This document shows positions 35,430 to 43,492 of a stretch of 64,000 nt of DNA, piece by piece. How positions within the stretch are numbered: the stretch's first letter is position 1; the number at the start of each line of letters is the position of its first letter. The stretch is from contig JAPOXG010000070.1 in NCBI GenBank assembly GCA_026707225.1, forward strand, positions 1 to 64,000. The letters are read 5' to 3'. The notes under the pieces were generated by a model that worked only from the letters and a program-made list of their open reading frames with translations, did no database searches and was not told the DNA's origin. The DNA is from Chloroflexota bacterium. GTDB taxonomy: Bacteria > Chloroflexota > Anaerolineae > Aggregatilineales > Phototrophicaceae. A program made the translations under genes and the position numbers.

Positions 35430-36326
35430 CTAGAGGCCAATGCCGCGCAAGTATTCTCGATTGCGCGTCGCCGATTCCAGGGGCGCGCCCAAACCGGGCA
35501 AGACATCCTGCTCGACCACGATCCAACTGTCGTAGCCGATTTTCTCCAGCTCTTGCAGCACGCCGGGAAAATCGACATCGCCCCGCCCCAATTCGGGGAA
35601 GATGCCCTTCCCCACCGATTGCGGACCGTCCCATTCATGAATCCGCGATTGCTCATGCACCGCCGGGTCGTGATCTTTGAAGTGCACATACCAGATGCGG
35701 TCGGCGAATTGGCGGATGCCGGTCAGCGGGTCGCCACCGCCGAAAGCCCAGTGGCCCGTATCGAATACGAGACCGACAATGTCGGCATTCGTCATATCCA
35801 GCAAGCGTTCAGTTTCGGCCGGCGTCTCGATCCAGGTGCCGGTGTGATGATGCAGCACGGAGCGCAAACCGGTTTCGTCCATCACGCGGCGCGCGGCAGC
35901 ATCCGCGCCCTGGGCGAAGACGCGCCAGCCATCCTCGTCGAGGCTCATATCCGGCGTGATGCGCCCCGAATTCAAGCTGCGCATGGGATTGGTGTAGGGG
36001 TCTGGTCCCAGCACGACGAGCGCCTCCGGTCCCCCGACAGCGGCCAGCAATTTGGCCGTGCGCAGGCAGGCTTCCGTGCTCTCTTCGTGCCGGTCCGGGT
36101 CCTGAAAATTGACATTGACCCAGGATCCCAGCATTGTCAAACCGCGCCGGTCCAGCTCGCCGCGAAGCTCTGCCGGGTCGGTGGGCATGAATCCCCAATC
36201 GCCCAGTTCGGCGCCGGCGTATCCGCTGGCGGCGATCTCGTCCAGGACGCGCGAATAGTCGTAACGCTCGCCTTCGATATTCTCGATGACGCCCCAAGAG
36301 CAGGGCGCGTTGGCCACTTGAATCAT
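35430..36326 (-). CDS. Sugar-phosphate isomerase/epimerase, IolE-like TIM barrel
   Basis: 298 residues from the ATG at 36326, with a strong GGAGG 5 nt upstream. N-terminal VANAPCSWG is a hallmark of the IolE (myo-inosose-2 dehydratase) group of xylose-isomerase-like TIM barrels. Metal ligands are likely in the segments HHHTGTW, D-T-G-H-W and W-V-H/Y-V-H-F-K-D-H. IolE dehydrates 2-keto-myo-inositol, so with IolB it would fit inositol catabolism, though the assignment to inosose is inferred. It is first in a two-gene unit with the dehydratase. Confidence 0.85.
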   Translation of the reverse strand: MIQVANAPCSWGVIENIEGERYDYSRVLDEIAASGYAGAELGDWGFMPTDPAELRGELDRRGLTMLGSWVNVNFQDPDRHEESTEACLRTAKLLAAVGGPEALVVLGPDPYTNPMRSLNSGRITPDMSLDEDGWRVFAQGADAAARRVMDETGLRSVLHHHTGTWIETPAETERLLDMTNADIVGLVFDTGHWAFGGGDPLTGIRQFADRIWYVHFKDHDPAVHEQSRIHEWDGPQSVGKGIFPELGRGDVDFPGVLQELEKIGYDSWIVVEQDVLPGLGAPLESATRNREYLRGIGL

Positions 36327-36425
36327 CGTCACCTCCGCCGCGAGACCGGCCAAATCTTGCGCCCGAGTATAGCAGATTCAGTTTAACTGCAATACAGAGC
36401 ACAATATGGACACCTAAAGCTAATG

Positions 36426-36455
36426 TTGACTTATAGTCCGTAGACCTATTTTAAT
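36426..36455 (+). promoter_or_regulatory. C-box operator and promoter of the controller-endonuclease gene
   Basis: A perfect palindromic C-box GACTTATAGTC (36428-36438), of the type bound by controller proteins of restriction systems, with a second half-box GACCTAT 15 nt later (36443-36449). A promoter overlaps it: -35 TTGACT (36426-36431), 18-nt spacer, -10 TTTAAT (36450-36455). The start codon at 36476 then leaves a very short leader without a ribosome site, as is usual for leaderless C genes. Expected to give autoregulation. Confidence 0.75.
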
Positions 36456-36475
36456 AGATCATTACCATTTTCGTC

Positions 36476-37246
36476 ATGAATGCAATTGGAGATATCAAGT
36501 TACTCTTTGGACAGCGAGTCCGAGAACTACGTTTGTCTCAAGGTCTTTCGCAAGAAAAACTTGGACAGATATGCGGTCTCGACAGAACCTATATCAGTAG
36601 CGTTGAGCGTGGTCACAGAAATGTGAGTATTGAGAACATCTCCGCAATCGCTCAGGCACTAGATATCAACCTAACTCAGCTTTTCAGAGGGTTAAGCATT
36701 GACGGAAATAAAGACATTCTGGAAAGGTGGAAACTTACTGAAACGGAACTTACGTCTATAGTCTTGGATAATCCAAGCCTGCGGGGATTCATGTTAGGCT
36801 ACGTCGCTGAGCACAAAGTTCGGGATTTTCTTAGTCGGCAACCTCAAATCTCTGGATTGCGGAAGCCCGATGATCATGATCGGAGGGGAGGAAGCAAAAA
36901 TGACATGATTGCAATCTACAAAGGGCGCGAGTTCTCATTTGAGATCAAATCGTTACAGACAAACTCCATAAAATTTGACAACGAAAAACAAGTTTATGAC
37001 GGGAGAGCTCAAGTTGACGCCAGCGACAGACGTCCCGTTTCGTTTCCGGATGGGTCACAACTCCAAACGACGTGCTTACTTGTTGGCCAGTTTGACATAC
37101 TCGTGTTAAATCTCTTTCAGTACAGACAGGAATGGGATTTCGCGTTTATTTTGAACCGCGACCTGCCGCGCACAAATTACAGAAAATATACTGAATATCA
37201 GAGACGACACCTTCTAGCAACTACTGTGCAACTACTGTCAAAGTAA
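36476..37246 (+). CDS. Fused controller (C) protein and PD-(D/E)XK restriction endonuclease
   Basis: 256 residues. Residues about 8-70 are an XRE-type helix-turn-helix nearly identical in layout to stand-alone C proteins of Type II systems (VRELRLSQGLSQEKLG, then DRTYISSVERGHRNVS). The remainder carries a nuclease signature: D143 after GSKN, and E156-I-K158 in FSFEIKS, a PD-(D/E)XK site. The gene converges on a DNA methyltransferase gene, so the pair is a restriction-modification unit. The fusion, with its own C-box upstream, means the endonuclease probably represses and activates its own gene. Recognition sequence unknown; AT-rich against its surroundings. Confidence 0.85.
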   Translation: MNAIGDIKLLFGQRVRELRLSQGLSQEKLGQICGLDRTYISSVERGHRNVSIENISAIAQALDINLTQLFRGLSIDGNKDILERWKLTETELTSIVLDNPSLRGFMLGYVAEHKVRDFLSRQPQISGLRKPDDHDRRGGSKNDMIAIYKGREFSFEIKSLQTNSIKFDNEKQVYDGRAQVDASDRRPVSFPDGSQLQTTCLLVGQFDILVLNLFQYRQEWDFAFILNRDLPRTNYRKYTEYQRRHLLATTVQLLSK

Positions 37247-37279
37247 CTTTTCCCATCCGCTTGCCTTATTCTGAGAGCC

Positions 37280-37296
37280 CTCTAGAATTACTAGAG
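37280..37296. terminator. Weak hairpin between convergent R and M genes
   Basis: Stem CTCTAG/CTAGAG with a 5-nt loop in the 70-bp gap between the endonuclease and methyltransferase stops. Short and without a clear T-run; termination in both directions is only suggested. Confidence 0.3.
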
Positions 37297-37316
37297 TGCC
37301 TTTCAAATGAATAATG

Positions 37317-38006
37317 CTAATTCGTTTTGATGAAAACGAGAAAATACGAGTGATTCTTACGCGCGTGTATTTGTTTCTTTATTCGGCTAACTCCAGGCTT
37401 GTTTTTTCTCATTACCACGAATAGATCTTTGGCGTAAAAGCCTATCTTCGCATATTCCAAATTGATTTCGACGTGTGTTAGCCACTGTTTGTTTGCGCTC
37501 ACTTCATCTTGACATTTAACGATAAGAACGCCGTGCTTGCGAAGCACGCGATAAGCTTCAATCCCAGCATCAACGTATAACTCAAGGACAGCGGCGTGCC
37601 ACCTGGCTCTCGTCGGCCTTACCGAGATTTGCGCTTTCCCATTATCAGAATAGGCCTCACGGAATGAAACGTGAGTTCCTGCACCTCCTCGATGATTATT
37701 ATTCTTTCGTAAGAGACCTTCCATATACGGCGGGTCAAGTACAACGCAATCAATACTTGATGGATCATAGGGTAATTCTCGGCAATCAACGCCAGTCTTC
37801 AAATCAGTTGCAAGAACATTGTAGTCTCCGTCGGGAATATTACGCCAGAATACACCTTTACCATAAGTTACATCTGCCACCGTTGAAAAAAGTGGAACAT
37901 GGAGTTCCAGTATTTTGGGAAAAACCTCAGCATTTGTTTCCTGATAGGCGGAGAAAATAAGGTCAGAGGTTGTCTTTCCGGATTGAATTCTTCTTTTCCT
38001 GCTCAT
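37317..38006 (-). CDS. DNA methyltransferase of the restriction-modification system
   Basis: 229 residues, amino-methyltransferase with catalytic DPPY at 91-94 and the SAM-binding region VADVTYGKG (43-51) before it. This order fits N4-cytosine or N6-adenine enzymes. RBS GGAGGT and a candidate promoter lie upstream. It protects host DNA from the convergent C-endonuclease fusion. No separate target-recognition domain stands out; the protein is short for a solitary methyltransferase, so the specificity element is probably the C-terminal basic ~60 residues. Confidence 0.88.
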   Translation of the reverse strand: MSRKRRIQSGKTTSDLIFSAYQETNAEVFPKILELHVPLFSTVADVTYGKGVFWRNIPDGDYNVLATDLKTGVDCRELPYDPSSIDCVVLDPPYMEGLLRKNNNHRGGAGTHVSFREAYSDNGKAQISVRPTRARWHAAVLELYVDAGIEAYRVLRKHGVLIVKCQDEVSANKQWLTHVEINLEYAKIGFYAKDLFVVMRKNKPGVSRIKKQIHARKNHSYFLVFIKTN

Positions 38007-38036
38007 TGCATTTACCTCCTGTTGACAATAAGTAAC

Positions 38037-38064
38037 AGTATAACATTTGTTCCATAGAATGCAA
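38037..38064 (-). promoter_or_regulatory. Candidate promoter of the methyltransferase gene
   Basis: On the minus strand: -35 TTGCAT (38059-38064), 16-nt spacer, -10 TATACT (38037-38042), about 30 nt before the start codon at 38006. No C-box is seen here, so the methyltransferase may be expressed without the controller, as expected for early protection. Confidence 0.5.
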
Positions 38065-38201
38065 CATCTAATTTACTAAATTTCCGCACCTTTTGTCTTA
38101 TCAGGGTGGCGTGCTGTTTCGCCCTGTGCATCATAATGCCGCAGGGCTACAATCCGCCTCTTTAGGCCGCCTTGTTCGCAACAAAAGAGGAAGAGCCCTC
38201 G

Positions 38202-39290
38202 ATGAGTCGATTCGACCACAAGCGCCTGTTTCTGCCCGGACCCGTTGAAGTGCGCCGCGAGATTCTCGAAGCGCAGACAGCTTGGATGATCGGGCACCGC
38301 ACGGCGGAGTTCGCGGCGTTATTCGCGCGGCTGCAGGGCAAGCTGAAGCGCGCTTTCTTCACAGACAGCCGGGTATACGTCAGCGGCTCATCGGGCAGCG
38401 GCTTGTGGGAAGGCGCTGTTCGCTGCGGCGTTCGCGATGATCGCAAGGTCTTGCATTTAACCGGCGGCGCCTTCAGCGAGCGCTGGGCTGATATCAGCCG
38501 CGCCAATGGGGTGCAGGTGGATTGCGTCCAGGTGGATTGGGGCAAAGCCCATACCGCTGATATGGTCGCCGCCGCCCTGGACGAGGCGAGCTATGACGCC
38601 GTCTGCGCTGTGCACAACGAAACCAGCACCGGCGTCACCAATCCGATTCGGGAGATTGGCGCAGTGGTCAAGCAACATGATGACACGCTCTTCTTCGTTG
38701 ATACCGTCAGCGGCTTCCTCGGAACCGAGCTGCGCGTGGACGACTGGGGCATCGACATCGCGCTGACATCAAGCCAGAAAGCCTTCGCGCTTCCGCCCGG
38801 GATCGCTTTCGCCGCCGTTAGCGATCGCCTGCTGGAGCGGGCGAAGACCATCGCGCACCGAGGCTACTACTTTGATTTCTTGACATTGGAGAAATCCCTG
38901 CTGAAGAACAACACGCCTTCAACACCGCCGATCGCCCTCATGGTCGCCGCCGATATGCAGATGGACGCGATCCTGGTCGAGGGCGTTGAAGCGCGCTGGG
39001 CGCGTCACCGGGCGATGCGCGACGCCACGCACGCCTGGGCAATTGAGCGCGGCTTCGGCTTATACGCGCAGGAAGGCTTTCGCAGCGACACCGTGACCAC
39101 CGTGGCCAATTCGCTCAATATTGATGTGAACGCAATGGGCGAATTCATGGAGAATGAAATCGGCTTCGCCATGGACAAGGGCTATGGAAAGATTAAGGGC
39201 GCTACCTTCCGCCTGCCCCACATGGGCGATGTCACGCTGGAGACGCTGCGCGAAGTCCTGGATGGCATCGACGCCTTCATGGCCTATTAG
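38202..39290 (+). CDS. Class V aminotransferase (alanine-glyoxylate/phosphoserine type)
   Basis: 362 residues from the ATG at 38202, with AAGAGGAAGAG upstream. Fold type I, class V PLP enzyme: LFLPGPVEV at the start, S-G-S-G-L-W-E near 65, F-V-D-T-V-S-G for the cofactor Asp, and the Schiff-base lysine in TSSQKAF. Family members transaminate serine, alanine or glyoxylate; several act as phosphoserine transaminase. The SerA-like dehydrogenase gene just downstream supports a role in serine synthesis, but SerC activity is inferred. Confidence 0.9.
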   Translation: MSRFDHKRLFLPGPVEVRREILEAQTAWMIGHRTAEFAALFARLQGKLKRAFFTDSRVYVSGSSGSGLWEGAVRCGVRDDRKVLHLTGGAFSERWADISRANGVQVDCVQVDWGKAHTADMVAAALDEASYDAVCAVHNETSTGVTNPIREIGAVVKQHDDTLFFVDTVSGFLGTELRVDDWGIDIALTSSQKAFALPPGIAFAAVSDRLLERAKTIAHRGYYFDFLTLEKSLLKNNTPSTPPIALMVAADMQMDAILVEGVEARWARHRAMRDATHAWAIERGFGLYAQEGFRSDTVTTVANSLNIDVNAMGEFMENEIGFAMDKGYGKIKGATFRLPHMGDVTLETLREVLDGIDAFMAY

Positions 39291-39297
39291 TTAGATA

Positions 39298-39323
39298 TGT
39301 AGGGGCGAGACTTGTCTCGCCCG
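39298..39323 (+). repeat. Dispersed GTAGGGGCGA palindrome
   Basis: TGTAGG followed by arms GGGCGAGAC and GTCTCGCCC (9 bp, loop TT). It sits between the aminotransferase stop and the SerA-like gene, so a transcript of both would carry the hairpin. Confidence 0.8.
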
Positions 39324-39340
39324 CAATGGCGGAGCGTGCC

Positions 39341-40303
39341 ATGTTTTATGTACTTGTCCCGGACAACATCCACCAGAAGGCCATCGACATCCTCCAAGCG
39401 AGCAAGCTGATCAGCGTCTCCGCGCCCGGCAAGTTGGAGCGGGACGCTCTACTAGACGCGGTCGCTGGCGCCCACGCGCTCATCATTCGCAGCGGCGTGG
39501 CAGCCGATGCCGAACTCATTGGCAAAGCGCCGGCATTACGAGCGATCGCGCGCGCCGGCGTCGGCGTCGACAATGTTGATCTGGCGGCGGCGACCGCGCG
39601 AGGCATCGTCGTGATGAACACGCCGGGCGGCAACACGATCTCCACCGCCGAGCACGCCTTCGGCTTGATGATCGCCCTCTCGCGGCATATAGCGCCCGGT
39701 CATCAATCGCTGGCTGAAGGGCGCTGGGAGCGCAAAGCCTTCAGCGGCGTCGAGCTCAAAGGCAAGACGCTGGGCATCGTCGGTTTAGGACGGATTGGGC
39801 AGGCGATCGCGACCCGCGCCCAAGCCTTTGAGATGCAAGTCATCGCCCATGATCCTTACCTGCCGCCCGCCATCGCCGACGCGATCAATGTGCCGCTGCT
39901 CGCCCTGGAAGCGGTTTATGCCCGCGCCGACTATCTGACGCTGCACGCGCTGGTCACCGACGAGACGCGCGGCATGATCAATGCCAAGACCATCGCGACG
40001 ATGAAAGATGGCGTGCGCATTATCAATGCGGCGCGGGGCGCGCTGATCAGCTCGGCTGACCTGGCGGCGGCGCTATCTAGCGGGAAAGTCGCGGGCGCGG
40101 CTCTCGACGTCTACGAGACGGAACCTCCGCCAGCGGATCACCCGCTGATCGGGCTGCCGAGTGTCTTGCATACCCCTCATCTGGCCGCCAGCACCGCCGA
40201 CGCGCAGGTGACCGTAGCGGTGGAAGCTGCGCGGCTGATCGTCGATTTCTTGCTAGAGGGCAAGGCGGCGAATGTGTGCAATCCGGATGCGCTCGAAAAC
40301 TAG
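39341..40303 (+). CDS. serA: D-3-phosphoglycerate dehydrogenase-like 2-hydroxyacid dehydrogenase
   Basis: 320 residues from the ATG at 39341, with GGAG 6 nt upstream; an ATG at 39326 is in frame. Rossmann motif GIVGLGRIGQAIA, catalytic Arg (I-N-A-A-R-G), Glu (Y-E-T-E-P) and His (L-H-T-P-H-L) are present. It is the short SerA type without regulatory ACT domain. SerA oxidises 3-phosphoglycerate as the first step of serine synthesis. Context with the aminotransferase favours that role, although other D-2-hydroxyacids are possible substrates. Confidence 0.88.
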   Translation: MFYVLVPDNIHQKAIDILQASKLISVSAPGKLERDALLDAVAGAHALIIRSGVAADAELIGKAPALRAIARAGVGVDNVDLAAATARGIVVMNTPGGNTISTAEHAFGLMIALSRHIAPGHQSLAEGRWERKAFSGVELKGKTLGIVGLGRIGQAIATRAQAFEMQVIAHDPYLPPAIADAINVPLLALEAVYARADYLTLHALVTDETRGMINAKTIATMKDGVRIINAARGALISSADLAAALSSGKVAGAALDVYETEPPPADHPLIGLPSVLHTPHLAASTADAQVTVAVEAARLIVDFLLEGKAANVCNPDALEN

Positions 40304-40305
40304 CG

Positions 40306-40872
40306 CTATTCGAAAACGATATCGCGATAGACTTGGTCCAGCGGGAGTTCACACTCCAGTATCTTGAGCGGGATCACATCAGTTAGGTCGGCAAACTCCT
40401 CGGAGAGCCAGCCGTTTTCGCCGCGCGTATGCAGCTCGGCATTGGGGCGGTGTTGGTCAACAATGAGATAAGCTTCGATAGACGGCACATCGTAATAGTG
40501 CTCGAGTTTATCCAATCGGTCACGATCTTCGCTCGAAGGCGATGTCACTTCAAGTACAACATAGGGATTGATAAGGTTAAATTTACTGACGTCAGAAGCC
40601 GCGGAGCGGCCCCTCACAATGGTGAGGTCGGGGTAAACGTAGCGGCTGGGACTGGCTTGTACCCGAAGCTCGGCGGTATGAAATTTGAAGCGAGCGCGGT
40701 CGAGGCAACTCACAAATATGTAGATTAGATTTGTAACGATAAAGTCGTGATTGAAACTGACTCCGGGCATCTCGTATACTACTCCATCAATGAATTCGTG
40801 CTTGCGCTCCTGCTGCAATTCCCATTCGAAATAGTCTTCGACAGTCATGACGGGAGACCGATTGATAGCCAT
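40306..40872 (-). CDS. Uma2 family (DUF820) PD-(D/E)XK nuclease-like protein
   Basis: 188 residues. Typical start T-V-E-D-Y-F-x-W, then the acidic residues of the fold: E-F-I-D-G, Y-P-D-L-T-I and V-V-L-E-V-T-S-P-S. Uma2 proteins are numerous in cyanobacteria and Chloroflexota and have no settled role; a nuclease site is predicted. GAGGAG is 7 nt before the ATG. Convergent with serA with a 2-bp gap. Confidence 0.9.
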   Translation of the reverse strand: MAINRSPVMTVEDYFEWELQQERKHEFIDGVVYEMPGVSFNHDFIVTNLIYIFVSCLDRARFKFHTAELRVQASPSRYVYPDLTIVRGRSAASDVSKFNLINPYVVLEVTSPSSEDRDRLDKLEHYYDVPSIEAYLIVDQHRPNAELHTRGENGWLSEEFADLTDVIPLKILECELPLDQVYRDIVFE

Positions 40873-40937
40873 GCCCTAGCTCCTCACTCATTCATTGCCA
40901 TTATAGTGCGCGACATGCGAAATGTCATCAATTTAGC

Positions 40938-42143
40938 TCAGGGCCGCGCGGGGCTTCCATCGGGCAGGCGCGTTTGCGTCCATTCCTCGACGATGTCCTG
41001 GGGCGGGTACTTCGCCGCCAGCTGCTCATCGATGTCGATGCCCAGCCCGGGTTGGTCGTTGGGATAGAGATAGCCGCCTTCGACGACAGGCAGACCGGGG
41101 AAGATCTCATAATCCAGCTCGGACGGGCGATACCATTCCTGCACGCCGAAGTTGGGATGCCAGAGGTCCAGCTGCAAGTTGGCGGCATGCCCAACTGGAG
41201 ACGTATCGCTGGGACCATGCCAAGCGGTGCGAACGCCATACATATCGGCGAAGATGGCGACATTGCGCGCCGGCGTGATCCCGCCCACCTGACTGATGTG
41301 CATGCGGATGAAATCGATCAAGCGCTCTTGAATCAACAGCTGCCACTCATGCGGATTATTGAAAAGCTCGCCCATGGCCAGCGGCGTCGCGCATTGTCCC
41401 CGGATATGGCGGAACCAGGTGATGTCCTCCGGCGCCAGCGCGTCTTCGAGGAAGAAGAGCTTGAATCGCTCGACGTCTTTGGCGAATTCGACCGCCTGAA
41501 TCGGGACAAGCCGCTCATGAATATCATGCAATAACTCGACTTGCTCGCCTACCTGCCCACGCACAAAGGCGATCATGTCGAGCATCCGCCGGCAGTAATC
41601 TCGCGGGTCGTAATAGGCGCCGGCTGGGGCATTCTTGGGCTTGACCATCGGGCTTCCCCGCCCGCCATAGCCGCCCATCTGCACGCGCACATAACGGAAG
41701 CCCCCCTCCATGTAGGCGCGTACATTCTCGGCGACTTCCTGCTTGTCGCGCCCGTCCGCGTGCACGTAGACGTGAGCCGCCTCGCGCGATTTTCCGCCCA
41801 GCAGATCGCAGACCGTCATGCCGGCGCGCTTGCCCTTGATATCCCAAAGCGCCTGATCGACGCCCGAGATGGCGTTGTTGAGCACGGGACCATTGCGCCA
41901 ATAGCCGTGCGCCATTGACATATTCCATATTTCTTCAATACGATCGACATCGCGCCCCAGCAGGAAAGGCTTGAGATGGCGCTCGATAGCGGTGGCGACG
42001 GCGAAGACGCGCTGGGTGAAGGTGGCGCAGCCCAAGCCATAGAGCCCCGGCTCGGAGGTGAGGACCTTGACGATGCAAAGCCGCGATTTGCCCGGCTGCG
42101 TCAAGATGACTTTGACATCTTCGATAATGATTGGATTTGGCAT
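40938..42143 (-). CDS. Enolase-superfamily sugar acid dehydratase (RspA/ManD-like)
   Basis: 401 residues, the length of the D-mannonate dehydratase (ManD/RspA) branch. N-terminal capping domain, then the family motif R-N-G-P-V-L-N-N-A-I-S-G-V-D-Q-A-L-W-D-I-K-G-K, and metal ligands in D-I-H-E-R and E-D in the barrel. Members dehydrate sugar acids, or have very low activity and other physiological roles. ManD-type substrate is likely but not proven. A ribosome site is not obvious. Downstream gene Uma2 is 65 nt away on the same strand. Confidence 0.88.
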   Translation of the reverse strand: MPNPIIIEDVKVILTQPGKSRLCIVKVLTSEPGLYGLGCATFTQRVFAVATAIERHLKPFLLGRDVDRIEEIWNMSMAHGYWRNGPVLNNAISGVDQALWDIKGKRAGMTVCDLLGGKSREAAHVYVHADGRDKQEVAENVRAYMEGGFRYVRVQMGGYGGRGSPMVKPKNAPAGAYYDPRDYCRRMLDMIAFVRGQVGEQVELLHDIHERLVPIQAVEFAKDVERFKLFFLEDALAPEDITWFRHIRGQCATPLAMGELFNNPHEWQLLIQERLIDFIRMHISQVGGITPARNVAIFADMYGVRTAWHGPSDTSPVGHAANLQLDLWHPNFGVQEWYRPSELDYEIFPGLPVVEGGYLYPNDQPGLGIDIDEQLAAKYPPQDIVEEWTQTRLPDGSPARP

Positions 42144-42170
42144 TGGGTGATTAAACCGCGGAGAGTAGTG

Positions 42171-42200
42171 TGTAGGGGCGAGGCGGTGACTCGCCCGTAC
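42171..42200 (+). repeat. Dispersed GTAGGGGCGA palindrome
   Basis: TGTAGG, then arms GGGCGAG and CTCGCCC (7 bp, 7-nt loop) and CGTAC tail. It lies between the ManD-like start and the stop codon of the small membrane protein at 42201. Confidence 0.8.
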
Positions 42201-42350
42201 CTAACGCATCAATTTTGCGAACAAGCCGCCAAAAAGCGCCAGCATTACAAGCGCGAAAATAATCTGCGTCGCGATCCACCAACAGACAATGATGCGCGTT
42301 TGGCGTCTAACATCGTCACTAGTGGCTATGGGCGAAGGTTCGGCTTTCAC
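42201..42350 (-). CDS. Small single-pass membrane protein, 49 residues
   Basis: GTG start at 42348-42350 with AAGGTAGG 7 nt upstream; 49 codons and a TAG stop. The first 20 residues are hydrophilic (MKAEPSPIATSDDVRRQTR), then one hydrophobic helix (about residues 20-45, rich in I, V, W, F, L) ending in a basic K-L-M-R. That is a plausible inside-positive or signal-anchor topology. It lies between FAH hydrolase and ManD-like genes on the same strand. No family recognised; codon use looks real but the evidence is only the ribosome site plus membrane segment. Confidence 0.55.
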   Translation of the reverse strand: MKAEPSPIATSDDVRRQTRIIVCWWIATQIIFALVMLALFGGLFAKLMR

Positions 42351-42496
42351 AGCGCAACCTACCTTGAGTGCTCAAACGTAAATGATTATAGCATGGTATA
42401 GACTTCGACGGTCGACCTACAGAATATCCCCTACAATTCCTCTGTGCCCTCTGTGTTTCCTCTGTGTCCTCGGTGGTAAAGACTTGAGAGGTCTGC

Positions 42497-43309
42497 CTAG
42501 AGAACCCGGCATGAATTCGTCAACGTCCCGATCCCCTCGATCTCCACGCTGACGACGCTGCCGTCCGTCAGAAATTGCGGTGGCTTCTGCGCCTTGCCGA
42601 CGCCGGCGGGCGTGCCGGTCAAGATCATGTCGCCCGGGTACAGCGTGAAAGCGCGCGAGAGATGGGCGATCAGGAAGCGGACATCGAAGATCATATCGGC
42701 GGTCGAGCCGTTCTGTTTCTCGACGCCATCCACCGTCGTCACGATGCGCAGCTGCTGCGGGTCGGGGATTTCATCAGCGGTGACGACGACAGGACCGAGC
42801 GGGCAGAACGTGTCCAGTCCCTTCGCTCGCGTCCACTGTTTGTCACGCGTCTGTAAATCACGCGCCGAGACATCGTTGGCGATGGTGTAGCCGAAGACGA
42901 GATCCAGCGCCGCTTCCGGCGATGCTTTGCGCGCCGTTTCGCCGATGACAACCGCCAGCTCGCCTTCCCAATCTACCTGCGCCGACATGTCCGCTTCCCA
43001 TTCGATCACAGCGCCATCGCCGATGACCGCGCTCGGCATGACGGCGAAGACCAGCGGTTCGGCCGGCACATCGTTGTCCAACTCGCGGGCGTGCTCGGCG
43101 TAATTGCGGCCGATGGCGAGGATCTTGCCCGGCTGCAGCGGCGCCAGGACGCGCGCATCAGCAAGGCTATCGATGATACCCGTCTCCACAAAAGCCAGTT
43201 CCGCGCCCATCATATCGGCGATGTCCTCTATGCCGAGCCGCATGATTTCGTCGCCGGTCAAGATGCCAGCATAGGTTTCGTCGCCCAGAGCATATCGCAG
43301 CAGTTTCAT
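42497..43309 (-). CDS. Fumarylacetoacetate hydrolase (FAH) family protein
   Basis: 270 residues. C-terminal FAH fold with G-R-N-Y-A-E-H, the metal ligands in W-E-G-E-L-A-V and D-V-S-A-R-D, and D-M-I-L-T-G-T-P-A-G-V-G near the end. Members hydrolyse or decarboxylate acylpyruvates and related keto acids in aromatic or sugar-acid breakdown. AGGAAAG precedes the ATG. With the RspA-like dehydratase on the same strand it may form a sugar-acid pathway. The 146 bp between this gene and the small membrane protein holds a CTCTGTG-rich stretch at about 42434-42478. Confidence 0.9.
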   Translation of the reverse strand: MKLLRYALGDETYAGILTGDEIMRLGIEDIADMMGAELAFVETGIIDSLADARVLAPLQPGKILAIGRNYAEHARELDNDVPAEPLVFAVMPSAVIGDGAVIEWEADMSAQVDWEGELAVVIGETARKASPEAALDLVFGYTIANDVSARDLQTRDKQWTRAKGLDTFCPLGPVVVTADEIPDPQQLRIVTTVDGVEKQNGSTADMIFDVRFLIAHLSRAFTLYPGDMILTGTPAGVGKAQKPPQFLTDGSVVSVEIEGIGTLTNSCRVL

Positions 43310-43492
43310 GCGCTTTCCTTCGACAATCTCGTCTCAATTCGCGCTAGTCTAGCAAAACGGATGCCGAATCACCAGAAGCGGCAAACGAAACAGATCGACC
43401 AATTTCGATTGCCATGGGCGGCGAATACGGCATTGCTCAATCTCTGATAAAATGCTTTTGAGATTCGAGATCGTTGATGCAGGAGAACAGGT

